Positions 7,942-15,555 of a stretch of 64,000 bases of DNA are shown here, one piece after another; position 1 is the stretch's first letter; every line of letters starts with the position of its first letter. Both the position numbers and the translations under genes were made by a program. Below the pieces are notes generated by a model that saw nothing but the letters and a program-made list of their open reading frames with translations, made no database searches and was not told where the DNA came from. The DNA lies in the IMG/VR virus record IMGVR_UViG_3300047510_001751, positions 62,001 to 126,000 of that record. One strand, written 5' to 3'. The stretch comes from a virus.

Positions 7942-7948
7942 AAAACTC

Positions 7949-10444
7949 CTAATTAAAAAAACTCATGAGCGAAATTTTTCGCTCGGCATTCCATCCGATA
8001 CATTCTAGCACATTTTTAAGAGGATCGTAAAATGACTTCTCAAATTGTGTTCTATAGTCCACATACTTATCCAAATTAAATTCTTCGGGCAATTTGCCAA
8101 AAAATGAAATCACATTTTCTTGGATGGGGTTTGGCATCTTGAGGTAGAGAAACTTGATCTTCTCTCCTTCCTGGATAAGAGGGTACTTGTGAGTAAGATC
8201 ATTACTTCGTACATAGTGATTATACAGTAATGCACCTCTGACCTGAATAGGCGTCCTCTCTCTATAAATCGATCCTTTAGATCCATATTTTTGTAATCCA
8301 TTACAACCTCGTGGAAAAGCAATATCGAGATAATTTTGTTTTCGAGTATCCTCTTTTATCTGCTCAATGAAATCAATAAGATCTTCATTAGTTTGATTAA
8401 TAATAATTGTGTAAGCTTTGTACAACTTGTCTCGAAAGTATGCTGGGGTAGATGATCTAGCAGTTTCCATACCACAGATTTTCATCTTTGGTTCTTTGTA
8501 TCGAACACCTTCACTATCCCATACGTTAAGAACATAACGTTTCTTGGCAGTCCAGAATCCACGATTAGCAATATTTTCTCGTTTCATTACCATTTTTTGA
8601 TCGTATGCTCTCACATAGTCCGCCAGTTCTTGGTAAGAATTTTCAATATACTTTTCAAGTTCCATCGAACAGATCTTATCAAGGAACGAGACAATGCCTT
8701 CATTAGTTTTCTCTCTTCCTTGGTATACACGATCAACCAAAGGACCCAGATTAAGGTACATAGAATCAGTATCACAAGCAATGACATAATCAACATTCTT
8801 AGTTTTTAGAACTTTATTAAGATACTGATTCATTTTTTGCTCAATCCATCGGATAGAAAGTTGACCCGACATTGTAATAGCTTCAGCAATCTCAAGTTTG
8901 TAATAACGAAAATGCTCGTTACCGATAGCACCATAAGCAGAGTTAAGTTGAATCTTACGTGCCATCTGAATATTATTACAGCGGGCAATCTCTTTCTTCA
9001 ATTCAACCGTTGGATTGTTTTCATACTCTTGCTTGGCAGCCAGCATTTTCTTTTTGTAAATAGTACGTTCCTCATAGATTTTTTCCATGAGTTTTGGCAG
9101 GAATCCTTGATACTCAGTTGTATAAAAAGTGCCATTAGCACAGAGAGTTTTTCCTGACAAGTCACTCAGATCAATCTCCTGGTTCAAAAGTCTATCTACG
9201 TTGGCATGGGGATGTCTTTCACTCAGAAGTGTTTCGGGCGAAAGATTATATTGCATAATTAAATGAGGATACAGACTGTTAAGGTCAAAGTTTACAACCC
9301 AGTCATACATTCCAGGTATGGGTTCTTTCACAAAAGCGCCAGCATACTTATTATCTTTACTGCTTTCTTTTTTGGGAGGAATAGTAATTTTTTGTTTAGC
9401 CAAGTATACGTATATGATGTTATCCCACATCCGAACCTGAGAATATACATCCTCAAAATTTACCTTGGCATCATATGCCATAGTAAAAGCAAGTTCAAGT
9501 AGTTTCATTTTATCGTCTAGTTTATCAACGAGTCGAACGTCAATGATGTTATACTTGACAAACTTATCCCAATCTTTAGTATAGAACTCTTTAAAAGTAT
9601 CAAACTCAGAGTGGTCAAGTTTTTTCTGATCAAGTTCCACAAAAGCAATATGATCGAGACGGTATGATTCCTGGTTAGTATAAGTAAATTTCTTATAGAG
9701 TTCCAAGTAATCAAGAGTAGCAATCCCCATGAGATCGTAAGCAAAATTCTTACGACCTTTAATAAAGATCTCTCGTGACATAGTATTCTTCCATGGAGAA
9801 AGAAGACGAGCTTCTGCTTCTCCAATCATTCGTTCAATACGACGATAAATGTATGGGATATCAAACAGTTGAACGTTCCATCCAGTAATTACATCTGGAT
9901 AGTTTTCCATCCACCAATGAAGAAATCCCTTTAGCAATCCAACTTCAGAATCAAAGTGAAGATAATTAACTTCCTTATCTTCATTTACATATGGGCGGGA
10001 TCCAAATACAGTAATCCTGCCCATGTCACTATCTTTAATACTGATCAAAAGAATCTCTTGGTCAGCAGATTCGATATCAGGAAATCCATTCTCGGCACCA
10101 GTTTCAATGTCCAAAGTAAAGACACGAATTTTACTGGTGTCGTATTTCATTTCATCTTCAGGATACTCCTCAAAGATGTATTGGTTTAGAAAACGTGTTT
10201 GACCATAGATTTTAAAATCATCAATATCTTTATGATCCTCAATAAATTGTTTGGCATCACGAATGCTACCCTGTTTAACAGGACGAACATTTTTACCATC
10301 TAGTGTTTTCCATTCTTCCTGTTTAGCGGAAGGCAAATATAGTGTTGGATTAAATTGTACTTTGTCTTGAAATTTTTTACCATTTTCATAACCACGAACG
10401 AGAATAGAATTTCCCGATTGTTCAACACTGGTGTAAAATTTCAT
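7949..10444 (-). CDS. 43: DNA polymerase gp43 (family B)
   Basis: Replicative polymerase with 3'-5' proofreading; 831 residues, somewhat shorter than the T4 enzyme. Exonuclease motif I is FTLDIETG near residue 108. The polymerase A motif is [11 protein letters not shown] near 385, the B motif [13 protein letters not shown] near 510, and the C motif [11 protein letters not shown] near 555. The KKRY motif ([11 protein letters not shown]) follows. The C-terminal residues, ending SLMSFFN, resemble the clamp-binding tail of T4 gp43 that contacts gp45. It overlaps the upstream Sm-like gene by four bases (ATGA) and is followed by uvsX, so it is one gene in a replication operon probably started at the promoter near 11484-11512. 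Confidence 0.97.
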   Translation of the reverse strand: MKFYTSVEQSGNSILVRGYENGKKFQDKVQFNPTLYLPSAKQEEWKTLDGKNVRPVKQGSIRDAKQFIEDHKDIDDFKIYGQTRFLNQYIFEEYPEDEMKYDTSKIRVFTLDIETGAENGFPDIESADQEILLISIKDSDMGRITVFGSRPYVNEDKEVNYLHFDSEVGLLKGFLHWWMENYPDVITGWNVQLFDIPYIYRRIERMIGEAEARLLSPWKNTMSREIFIKGRKNFAYDLMGIATLDYLELYKKFTYTNQESYRLDHIAFVELDQKKLDHSEFDTFKEFYTKDWDKFVKYNIIDVRLVDKLDDKMKLLELAFTMAYDAKVNFEDVYSQVRMWDNIIYVYLAKQKITIPPKKESSKDNKYAGAFVKEPIPGMYDWVVNFDLNSLYPHLIMQYNLSPETLLSERHPHANVDRLLNQEIDLSDLSGKTLCANGTFYTTEYQGFLPKLMEKIYEERTIYKKKMLAAKQEYENNPTVELKKEIARCNNIQMARKIQLNSAYGAIGNEHFRYYKLEIAEAITMSGQLSIRWIEQKMNQYLNKVLKTKNVDYVIACDTDSMYLNLGPLVDRVYQGREKTNEGIVSFLDKICSMELEKYIENSYQELADYVRAYDQKMVMKRENIANRGFWTAKKRYVLNVWDSEGVRYKEPKMKICGMETARSSTPAYFRDKLYKAYTIIINQTNEDLIDFIEQIKEDTRKQNYLDIAFPRGCNGLQKYGSKGSIYRERTPIQVRGALLYNHYVRSNDLTHKYPLIQEGEKIKFLYLKMPNPIQENVISFFGKLPEEFNLDKYVDYRTQFEKSFYDPLKNVLECIGWNAERKISLMSFFN

Positions 10445-10728
10445 TCTTCAGATTCTTCAACAGTAGGTACAGGTTTTTCAATGTCAACCGAAGCACGGTA
10501 TTGATTGTATAGAAAATCTGATGGATCAGCAATCAAACTGATTTCAGATGATCTCACAATAAACTCACGGTCTCTGGCGTGGAGAGGGAAGGCACCCAAA
10601 CAGGTGCCGTCAACTTCATACGGGTATCTTAGCACACAATCAGGATCTCCGAACTCCACATCAGGAATTTCTTCAACTTCCGAAACAATCCAGACACCAG
10701 CAAATCTAATCAATTTAATATCATTCAT
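10441..10728 (-). CDS. Sm-like small protein A (divergent)
   Basis: A 95-residue protein, the most divergent of four related proteins in the window. The shared plan is a strand beginning IKLIRFAGVWIVSEVEEI, a YPYEVDG segment, then FPLHARDREFIVRSSEISLIADPSDFLYNQY. This matches the paralogues' aromatic/Pro segment, F-R/F-I strand, hydrophobic-I strand and P-x-x-x-L-x-x-x-Y helix. The five-strand SH3-like plan fits the Sm/LSm fold; Sm-like proteins of putative cyanophage origin have been described structurally. RNA binding is plausible but not shown. It overlaps gp43 by four bases and gene 10721-11119 by eight, so it should be made together with the polymerase. Confidence 0.7.
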   Translation of the reverse strand: MNDIKLIRFAGVWIVSEVEEIPDVEFGDPDCVLRYPYEVDGTCLGAFPLHARDREFIVRSSEISLIADPSDFLYNQYRASVDIEKPVPTVEESEE

Positions 10729-11119
10729 TTGGCATCACTTCTGGATTAATAACTTTTTCAATTTCTTCTTGCTGAAGTTTAGCATTTTCAGTTTGTTCAA
10801 GTATTTTTTCTACTTGTTCAACTTTTGCTTGATATGCCATAGCTAGTCCAGGATCTGGTTGACCAATAGCAAGAATTCCGTCATAAGGAATTCTAAATTG
10901 AACATCGGTAGAATAAGGACACCACTTACTAAATTTAACTTGTAAATCTTGTTCAGGATTTTCTATGTTACCTACTTCAATAAGTTTTAATTCATAAGGA
11001 TGATTCATTACTAAGCAAATTCCTTTTCGATTTTCGCCTTCACCTTCAAAAACTTCTTGAAGAAAAGTAATTAATTTTTCTCCTGTTTTTAAAATTGCAA
11101 TAGATGGAGTATTATTCAT
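10721..11119 (-). CDS. Sm-like small protein B
   Basis: A 132-residue protein with an Sm-like N-terminal strand (SIAILKTGEKLITFLQEVFEG). This is followed by HPYELKLIEV, the signature KFSKWCPYSTDVQFRIPYD, then ILAIGQPDPGLAMAYQAKVEQ and a charged C-terminal helix. The KWxPxSxxxQFRxP block is shared with the neighbour at 11121-11474, so the two are tandem paralogues. The start at 11119 is chosen because GAGGA lies 8 bases before it. An in-frame ATG at 11134 lacks a binding site and would overlap the upstream gene. The family is likely to form ring oligomers and may bind RNA; this is inference from the fold. Confidence 0.72.
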   Translation of the reverse strand: MNNTPSIAILKTGEKLITFLQEVFEGEGENRKGICLVMNHPYELKLIEVGNIENPEQDLQVKFSKWCPYSTDVQFRIPYDGILAIGQPDPGLAMAYQAKVEQVEKILEQTENAKLQQEEIEKVINPEVMPNE

Positions 11120-11120
11120 T

Positions 11121-11474
11121 TTAAGATTCCTCATTAAACATTTCAGGGTTGTTAATTATACTGTAATATGGTTCTACAGTTTCAATATATTTTTCCAGTA
11201 TTTGATCTTTTGGTTCTCCTATAGTCACAACGTAATCAAAGGGAACTCTAAATTGTAAATTTTTAGAAAACGGGGACCATTGTTGAAAAATAATTTTTAC
11301 TTCGTTATCGTCTACAGTATCTTTTGGGTATGTGTAAGAGATTACCATAGGAACTTCAAATAAGAAACACAATGGTTCATCCGTTTCTTCGACCATTAAT
11401 TCTGTCAATTTACAAATGATATGCTGCTTATTTTTCAGCATAACAATTTTAATGTTTTCCATAAGCACAGCCAT
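11121..11474 (-). CDS. Sm-like small protein C
   Basis: First of three tandem Sm-like paralogues ahead of gp43. It has IKIVMLKNKQHIICKLTEL as strand 1-2, then FEVPMVISYTYP, the family block FQQWSPFSKNLQFRVPFDY, and VVTIGEPKDQILEKYIETVE. A near-consensus bacterial promoter (TTGACC-17-TATAAT, 11484-11512) ends only about ten bases before the first ATG at 11474. That ATG would leave a leader of only two or three bases, so the in-frame ATG at 11462 may be the true start; neither has a strong binding site. It heads the 10441-11474 gene group and probably the transcript that continues into gp43, uvsX, gp41 and mazG. Confidence 0.72.
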   Translation of the reverse strand: MAVLMENIKIVMLKNKQHIICKLTELMVEETDEPLCFLFEVPMVISYTYPKDTVDDNEVKIIFQQWSPFSKNLQFRVPFDYVVTIGEPKDQILEKYIETVEPYYSIINNPEMFNEES

Positions 11475-11483
11475 GATTTTTCA

Positions 11484-11512
11484 ATTATACCATAAAAAGA
11501 AATGGGGGTCAA
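11484..11512 (-). promoter_or_regulatory. Sigma70-type promoter for Sm-like/gp43 operon
   Basis: Minus-strand TTGACC (11507-11512), 17-base spacer, TATAAT (11484-11489) with an extended -10 TGG. The -35 box overlaps the hsp20 terminator stem, so the promoter restarts transcription exactly where the previous unit ends. It would be read by the host RNA polymerase early in infection. Confidence 0.8.
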
Positions 11513-11537
11513 GGTTGGATTTTGCCAACCAGACCCC
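11505..11537 (-). terminator. Terminator after hsp20
   Basis: On the minus strand, GGGGTC-TGGTTGG is followed by a short loop and CCAACC-TT-GACCCC, a long two-part stem, and then by ATTTCTTTTT. It lies 20 bases after the Hsp20 stop. Its distal arm (TTGACC) doubles as the -35 box of the next promoter. Confidence 0.75.
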
Positions 11538-11557
11538 AGCGCCGACGATATTCGATA

Positions 11558-12052
11558 CTATTTATTAATCATATTTTCGCCAGGAAAATTAGAATTTCTA
11601 TCTTCTGTTAAAAATTGTGGGGTAGGAATATTTTTAATTCCTTCGATTGTATAAACTGTTTTCTTTTGATGCTCTGGCACAATTTTTTCTAATGAAATTG
11701 TTAACAGACCATCTTGAAATTCTACAGAGGATACTCGTACATCATCCGAGAGTTGCCAGGAATTATTGAAGGAACGTTTGGAGAGACCTTTGTGTAGGTA
11801 GATTCGTTCAGTATCTCGTTTTTCAACTTTTGAGGTAACTCGGAGAATGTTCTGTTCTGTAGAGACCTCGATCTCATCTGCTTTAAATCCAGCAAGAGCG
11901 ATTTCAATTTCGTAGTTATGGGCATCGTGTTTGATTAAATTGTAGGGTGGATAACTGGTGTTATGTCCAGACATTGCCTCTAGACGATTGAATACGTCGT
12001 CTAGACCTACTGAAAATGGGGAATAGATATCCCAAGTATATTTAGTTGCCAT
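11558..12052 (-). CDS. hsp20: Small heat-shock protein Hsp20 (alpha-crystallin type)
   Basis: ATP-independent chaperone that holds unfolding proteins. The 164-residue product carries an alpha-crystallin domain from about residue 35 to 130 (YEIEIALAGFKADEIEVSTEQ near the start). The conserved C-terminal part of the domain is seen as SFNNSWQLSDDVRVSSVEFQDGLLTISLEK, including the family-typical DGLL. An IPT motif (KNIPTPQF) resembles the I-x-I/V tail. The start at 12052 is preceded by AAGGAGAAACAC, an excellent binding site. The longer frame starting at 12100 has none. Hsp20 is a hallmark of cyanomyoviruses, where a scaffolding or photosystem-protecting role has been proposed; the sequence does not decide which. 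It has its own promoter at 12110-12115. Confidence 0.95.
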   Translation of the reverse strand: MATKYTWDIYSPFSVGLDDVFNRLEAMSGHNTSYPPYNLIKHDAHNYEIEIALAGFKADEIEVSTEQNILRVTSKVEKRDTERIYLHKGLSKRSFNNSWQLSDDVRVSSVEFQDGLLTISLEKIVPEHQKKTVYTIEGIKNIPTPQFLTEDRNSNFPGENMINK

Positions 12053-12109
12053 GTGTTTCTCCTTAAGTAAGCGAGTTTTATTTGAACCCCATGTGGGCAT
12101 TCATTATTA

Positions 12110-12115
12110 ATTATA
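12110..12115 (-). promoter_or_regulatory. Extended -10 promoter for hsp20
   Basis: Minus-strand TGTTATAAT (extended -10) lies 58 bases before the hsp20 ATG and directly after the terminator at 12125-12153. No convincing -35 box is seen at normal spacing, which extended -10 promoters can tolerate. Confidence 0.55.
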
Positions 12116-12124
12116 ACACGAGAC

Positions 12125-12153
12125 AAAAAAAGTGGGGTGTCGAAAACCCCACT
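12125..12153 (-). terminator. Terminator after regA/small ORF
   Basis: Minus-strand AGTGGGGT-TTTCGAC-ACCCCACT is followed by a run of T: an 8-bp perfect stem with a T tract, a classical intrinsic terminator. It closes the clamp-loader/regA unit and insulates the hsp20 promoter. Confidence 0.85.
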
Positions 12154-12156
12154 TTA

Positions 12157-12282
12157 TTATACGGTCATTAGGATAATATATCCTTGTTTTCTATACCAAT
12201 CAAGATGACTTTTCCCCCATGGTACGGTTAACCACTTAACTTGTTTGTCAGGTGTCATCACCATAAGGGTCATCATCCTCAT
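12157..12282 (-). CDS. 41-residue hypothetical protein after regA
   Basis: Small ORF whose ATG at 12282 overlaps the regA stop by four bases (ATGA), the spacing used throughout this operon. The N-terminus is rich in Met, and internal ATGs (for example the one giving MTPDKQVKW) could be the real start. The body, KWLTVPWGKSHLDWYRKQGY, is Trp/Tyr-rich and looks like a genuine small protein. Function unknown. It ends four bases before the terminator hairpin, as expected for the last gene of the unit. Confidence 0.55.
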   Translation of the reverse strand: MRMMTLMVMTPDKQVKWLTVPWGKSHLDWYRKQGYIILMTV

Positions 12283-12701
12283 GATTCAGTTTTCTTTCTT
12301 CCAATATTGTACTTGCTTTCAAGAGTCCACTCATCCTTTTCTTTAAATGAAAGAACTTTGATTTGATTGAGAGGAGCAACATCTTCAATCTTTCCAGGTT
12401 CAACTACAGTGATGAGTCCCCAGTCAGATAAAAGTTGAATAATACGATTACGACGTTGAACATCATTCAACGAAAGGTTCGTATGCTTCCCATCAAGAGC
12501 AAATAGTTCTTTGAAATGTACAATATAATATCTACCTTGCTTGTGTAGAATATGGCAAGATTGGTAGATCTTTTTTTCTTTACGTGAAGCAACACCGATT
12601 CTCGTAAGGGTTTCACGAACTTTCAAAAAGTCGTCTGGCTCTGCCAGAGAAACCTCTACCATATCAGATTGTTGCCACTGGATTTCAATATCAGTTGTCA
12701 T
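12279..12701 (-). CDS. regA: Translational repressor RegA
   Basis: RNA-binding repressor that blocks translation of early phage mRNAs by covering their start regions. The 140-residue product closely follows T4 RegA: EPDDFLKVRETLTRIGVASRK, then YQSCHILHKQGRYYIVHFKELF, the loop with DGKHTNLSLNDVQRR, and LLSDWGLI followed by VLSFKEKDEWTLESKYNIG. An N-terminal extension of about 12 residues (MTTDIEIQWQQS) precedes the T4-like start. The start overlaps the gp62 stop by four bases, so both are translationally coupled. Likely targets include its own message and other early genes here, but no operator can be assigned by eye. Confidence 0.96.
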   Translation of the reverse strand: MTTDIEIQWQQSDMVEVSLAEPDDFLKVRETLTRIGVASRKEKKIYQSCHILHKQGRYYIVHFKELFALDGKHTNLSLNDVQRRNRIIQLLSDWGLITVVEPGKIEDVAPLNQIKVLSFKEKDEWTLESKYNIGRKKTES

Positions 12702-13084
12702 TTTGTTCCACCCTTATACAATGCTTTTTTTATAGCTTCAAGTTGATCTGTCGTAAGAATCTGTAATGCTTCGAGAGCTTTATTATGACTGTAACCATAA
12801 TACTCTTTCACCAATTCAAGATGCTCTAGAGTTTGTTTTTTAACCCAGGGACTAAATCGTTTCCTTGGTTTCAAAGTATTTATATAAAAGTCAAACTGAA
12901 GCTTCTTGTCTAGATGAGCATTCTTATTCATCTCATTAGCATACAGAATAGTATCTGTAAATGAAGACAAGCATTTGTTCACAATAAAAGGAGGATAACC
13001 TTTTACTGCTTCAGGGTCATCGTCAAGTATTTTCTTTTTTGTCTGATTGATTGAATTAAGATAATCTTTTAATTCGTACTTCAT
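12698..13084 (-). CDS. 62: Clamp-loader small subunit gp62
   Basis: Partner of gp44 in the ATP-driven complex that loads the gp45 clamp. The 128-residue product is shorter than T4 gp62 but has the expected helical features: YPPFIVNKCLSSFTDTILYANEMN, a well-conserved stretch of phage clamp-loader small subunits, then KLQFDFYINTLKPRKRFSPW and LVKEYYGYSHNKALEALQIL. It contains no ATPase motif, as expected. Its ATG overlaps the stop of the 47-residue gene upstream by four bases, and it overlaps regA in the same way downstream. Assignment is by sequence resemblance and by the 44-62-regA order. Confidence 0.92.
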   Translation of the reverse strand: MKYELKDYLNSINQTKKKILDDDPEAVKGYPPFIVNKCLSSFTDTILYANEMNKNAHLDKKLQFDFYINTLKPRKRFSPWVKKQTLEHLELVKEYYGYSHNKALEALQILTTDQLEAIKKALYKGGTK

Positions 13085-13224
13085 TGAAATACAGCAGTTA
13101 CACCCATTACTTTAGCATTAGGATTACGAGCAAGAGCTACCTCACGAGCTTCTTGGTAATCTCTAGCTTCCACTTCCTCGTTAAAAACTTTACCAGCGAC
13201 ATAGAGTTGAACACGGCAGCGCAT
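13081..13224 (-). CDS. 47-residue conserved small protein
   Basis: Small gene inside the clamp-loader operon. It starts at an ATG at 13224 behind AGGAGG (CCAAGGAGGATTTTAATT) and ends by overlapping the gp62 ATG by four bases. The product (MRCRVQLYVAGKVFNEEVEA, then RDYQEAREVALARNPNAKVMG) looks like a compact beta-alpha protein. The ARDYQ-A-R-A-L-x-NP pattern recalls a family seen beside gp62 in cyanophages. Its role is unknown; placement between gp44 and gp62 suggests replication. Strong ribosome-binding site and tight coupling make it convincing. Confidence 0.75.
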   Translation of the reverse strand: MRCRVQLYVAGKVFNEEVEARDYQEAREVALARNPNAKVMGVTAVFQ

Positions 13225-13226
13225 AA

Positions 13227-13472
13227 TTAAAATCCTCCTTGGGTTTCATCAATAATAGCAAGCAGAGAGATGTCGTCAAAGACCACGGGGACAGATTTGG
13301 AAGTGTCCCAATCTGGATGATGGTATTTCAAAAATTCACGAAAAGTCATTTTCATTTCTTTCTGAGTCATACCACAGTGAGCTGCCGCTGCTGGCAGATT
13401 CATTGTGGAACGAAACAATCCCCAGTTTGCTTCAGCAACATTTTCTGGTGTGGTTTTCACTTTCAAATTCAT
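13227..13472 (-). CDS. Hypothetical protein with HTH-like segment
   Basis: An 81-residue product between gp44 and the 47-residue gene. The middle, NLPAAAAHCGMTQKEMKMTF, has the pattern of a Fis-type helix-turn-helix (helix, Gly turn, helix), followed by REFLKYHHPDW. DNA binding is therefore possible, but no homologue is recognised with certainty. The ATG overlaps the gp44 stop by four bases, and it is separated from the next gene by two bases. It should be made at the same time as the clamp loader. Confidence 0.75.
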   Translation of the reverse strand: MNLKVKTTPENVAEANWGLFRSTMNLPAAAAHCGMTQKEMKMTFREFLKYHHPDWDTSKSVPVVFDDISLLAIIDETQGGF

Positions 13473-14416
13473 TTGAATTCACATCCCATCATAATTTCAG
13501 TAAGACATGCCAGAAGATTAATCTCTTGATCAGCAACCACAGTAATGTCTTTCATGTATTTGGCGATAATCAATACAGCTTCGGGAATATAAGGACCTTT
13601 GAGAGTGTCGTAAAGACAGTCATAAAGTTTCCTCATTACAATAGCTGGATCATTATCAACATTATCCACCACCCATTTTTTTACAGTAGTGAACTCTTTA
13701 TTTTTCAACGATTTGATAAGATCATCCAGATTAATGTCGGCAATGTCAACAAGAATAGAAGAATCAATCCGTCCGTTGGCACTGTGTCTCTGTGTTTCAT
13801 TAATGAGTCTCCTCCAATCTGGATAATACCTCTTAATCAGTTTGATTAGAACTTTATCTTGATACTCAATTTGATTATCATCAAGAATATTTTTTAGTCG
13901 AACATAGAACTTTGCTTGTAACTTATCTTCTTCTGATTTCTTGATCTTGAAATCAACTACAGTACAACGAGAGTGTAGAGGTTCAATGATCTTGTTGGGA
14001 AAGTTACAAGTAAAGATGAATCGACAGTTGGTGTGGAACTCTTCCACGGCGGTCCTAAGCGAGAGCTGAACGTCCTGTGTGGTGTTGTCTGCCTCGTCAA
14101 TAATGACGACCTTGTGGGCGGCACCAGAGGTCAATGAGACAGTTGTGGCGAATTGCCTGACCTTGTTTCGAACCGTATCCAGGAAGCGTCCTTCGTCAGA
14201 ACCATTGATCACAATATAAGAAGCATCAATCTCATCACAGATTGCTTTAGCAACAGTGGTTTTGCCAATGCCAGCAGAACCACAAAAAAGGAGATTTGGG
14301 ATCTCCTTCTGTTCGATAAAGCCTTTCAGTGAATCTTTAATGTTTACTGGAAGAATACAATCCTCAATAGTATGAGGACGATATTCTTCGACCCACAAAA
14401 ATTTTTTATTCATCAA
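13469..14416 (-). CDS. 44: Clamp-loader ATPase gp44
   Basis: AAA+ large subunit that, with gp62, opens and loads the gp45 sliding clamp. The 315-residue length is typical. Walker A is CGSAGIGKTTVAKAI near residue 47. Walker B is VVIIDEADNTTQD near 103, and sensor 1 is FIFTCNFPNKI. The SRC motif with the arginine finger that acts in trans is LHSRCTVVDF. It is preceded by gp45 with a four-base ATGA overlap and followed by gene 13227-13472 with the same overlap. All catalytic residues appear intact. Confidence 0.97.
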   Translation of the reverse strand: MMNKKFLWVEEYRPHTIEDCILPVNIKDSLKGFIEQKEIPNLLFCGSAGIGKTTVAKAICDEIDASYIVINGSDEGRFLDTVRNKVRQFATTVSLTSGAAHKVVIIDEADNTTQDVQLSLRTAVEEFHTNCRFIFTCNFPNKIIEPLHSRCTVVDFKIKKSEEDKLQAKFYVRLKNILDDNQIEYQDKVLIKLIKRYYPDWRRLINETQRHSANGRIDSSILVDIADINLDDLIKSLKNKEFTTVKKWVVDNVDNDPAIVMRKLYDCLYDTLKGPYIPEAVLIIAKYMKDITVVADQEINLLACLTEIMMGCEFK

Positions 14417-15081
14417 GGTTCAAGAGCAATGTAATACACAAGGGGAAGCGAACTATGTTTCCATTCAGTAATCAACTTACTGGAGATTTTTACATCATAG
14501 TTGCCAGGAACAAGATTAACATGCTCCATTTTCATTGTCAACTCATACTCGCCAGTGTTGTCTCCCAGGATTTCTTGAGCATACACGTTACTGGTTTCGT
14601 TTTCCCGATCACATAGGTTCAGTGATACCGTACCACCAGCAGATGATTTAAACACTAGATCAGGAATGCCGTAAACATTAGCTGCTTTACGGAGTGCTTC
14701 AAGTTCACTACTAGTAATAGAAAACTCGATGTCGGCACCAGGGAAGTTTACCTTACGATCGGGGGCAGTTTTGAGAGTGATCTCAGGATCGGAGAAGTAA
14801 TACTTGGCACTACGACCATCACCTCGAATTGTCAGATACTCAGCATTATTGAATTCAAGAACTGGATTCTGGAACAAAGACAGACCAGCAAGGAATTGAT
14901 TCAAGTCATAGATAGCAAAGGTCTGAGGGAAAACTTCAGAACAATCATATTGAGAAATCAGATTCTCTCCAACATTAATTGTTTTGAGTTGAGATCCTTC
15001 ACGAATTAGAATAGATCCATTGATAGTTGAATAGTTTTTCAGAACTTCTTTAGTTTGATTAGAAAGTGTTACTTTATTCAT
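14413..15081 (-). CDS. 45: Sliding clamp gp45
   Basis: Trimeric ring that tethers gp43 to DNA and, in T4, also activates late transcription with gp55. The 222-residue length matches. The sequence shows the clamp pattern: LSNQTKEVLKNYSTINGSIL at the N-terminus, FAIYDLNQFLAGLSLF, and YNVxIS-like VPGNYDVKISSKLITEW near the end. A C-terminal VYYIALEP replaces the usual tail. Its stop overlaps gp44 and its ATG overlaps the upstream small gene by four bases. As gp45 couples replication to late transcription in T4, the late promoters found here fit its presence; whether a gp33 co-activator exists cannot be told, as none was found in this window. Confidence 0.94.
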   Translation of the reverse strand: MNKVTLSNQTKEVLKNYSTINGSILIREGSQLKTINVGENLISQYDCSEVFPQTFAIYDLNQFLAGLSLFQNPVLEFNNAEYLTIRGDGRSAKYYFSDPEITLKTAPDRKVNFPGADIEFSITSSELEALRKAANVYGIPDLVFKSSAGGTVSLNLCDRENETSNVYAQEILGDNTGEYELTMKMEHVNLVPGNYDVKISSKLITEWKHSSLPLVYYIALEP

Positions 15082-15386
15082 TTAAACTCCTGGAGACCGT
15101 TTTCAGTGCGAGAATAGTGCCGATCAAAGTGAAGCAGCAGCATGGCATAATGAATAACTTTAAGAAGGTCTCGTTTGTTAAGCCCATCCTTGTCGCCATA
15201 TCGGCTGCCATACTTAAGGATGTTTGCTTGACAAAAGGAGGCAGCAAGACCTTTAGCTGCCATCAAGTCAATCGTTTGTATATCAGCATATCCTTGTTCG
15301 TCACCACAGTAGTGACCGTGATATGTACTCAACACATAATCTTCAATGTCTTTGAGGATTCTCTCCTCGTTGTATTTCCACTGCAT
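15078..15386 (-). CDS. Conserved cyanophage protein, DUF3310-like
   Basis: A 102-residue protein starting MQWKYNEERILKD. The start at 15386 is chosen because a GGAGGA lies six bases upstream, whereas the longer frame from 15446 runs through the previous gene. The middle has HGHYCGDEQGYADIQTIDLM, then a helix-rich end with ILKYGSRYGDKDGLNKRDLLKV. The K-Y-x-x-R-Y-x-x-K-x-G-x-x-x-x-D-L pattern resembles DUF3310-type phage proteins that are sometimes annotated as nucleotide kinases without proof. No P-loop is present, so a kinase role is not supported. It overlaps gp45 by four bases. Confidence 0.8.
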   Translation of the reverse strand: MQWKYNEERILKDIEDYVLSTYHGHYCGDEQGYADIQTIDLMAAKGLAASFCQANILKYGSRYGDKDGLNKRDLLKVIHYAMLLLHFDRHYSRTENGLQEFK

Positions 15387-15387
15387 T

Positions 15388-15555
15388 TCATTCCTCCATA
15401 ACATACTGTAGATCTTCATGATAGCATTCTTTAAGTGTTCCGTCAAGTGTCTTCACAAATAGTTTGAATTCATGACCACCCAAAATCTTGACGGAATTGC
15501 CGTCCCGAAGAACGGCAATGTTGCCAATGTAACCGTGAAACTCAGACTTCTTCAT
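15388..15555 (-). CDS. 55-residue small beta protein
   Basis: A short gene starting at the ATG at 15555, 14 bases inside the end of the AAA+ gene. The product, MKKSEFHGYIGNIAVLRDGN and onward to KLFVKTLDGTLKECYHEDLQ, alternates hydrophobic residues like a small SH3-like barrel. The longer frame extending to 15654 reads through the AAA+ gene and its upstream part looks like a shadow. The stop is one base before the next ATG. Function unknown. Confidence 0.6.
   Translation of the reverse strand: MKKSEFHGYIGNIAVLRDGNSVKILGGHEFKLFVKTLDGTLKECYHEDLQYVMEE

Noticed and set aside
12053-12100. Longer N-terminus for Hsp20
   Set aside because: The excellent AAGGAG site precedes the ATG at 12052 and not the one at 12100.
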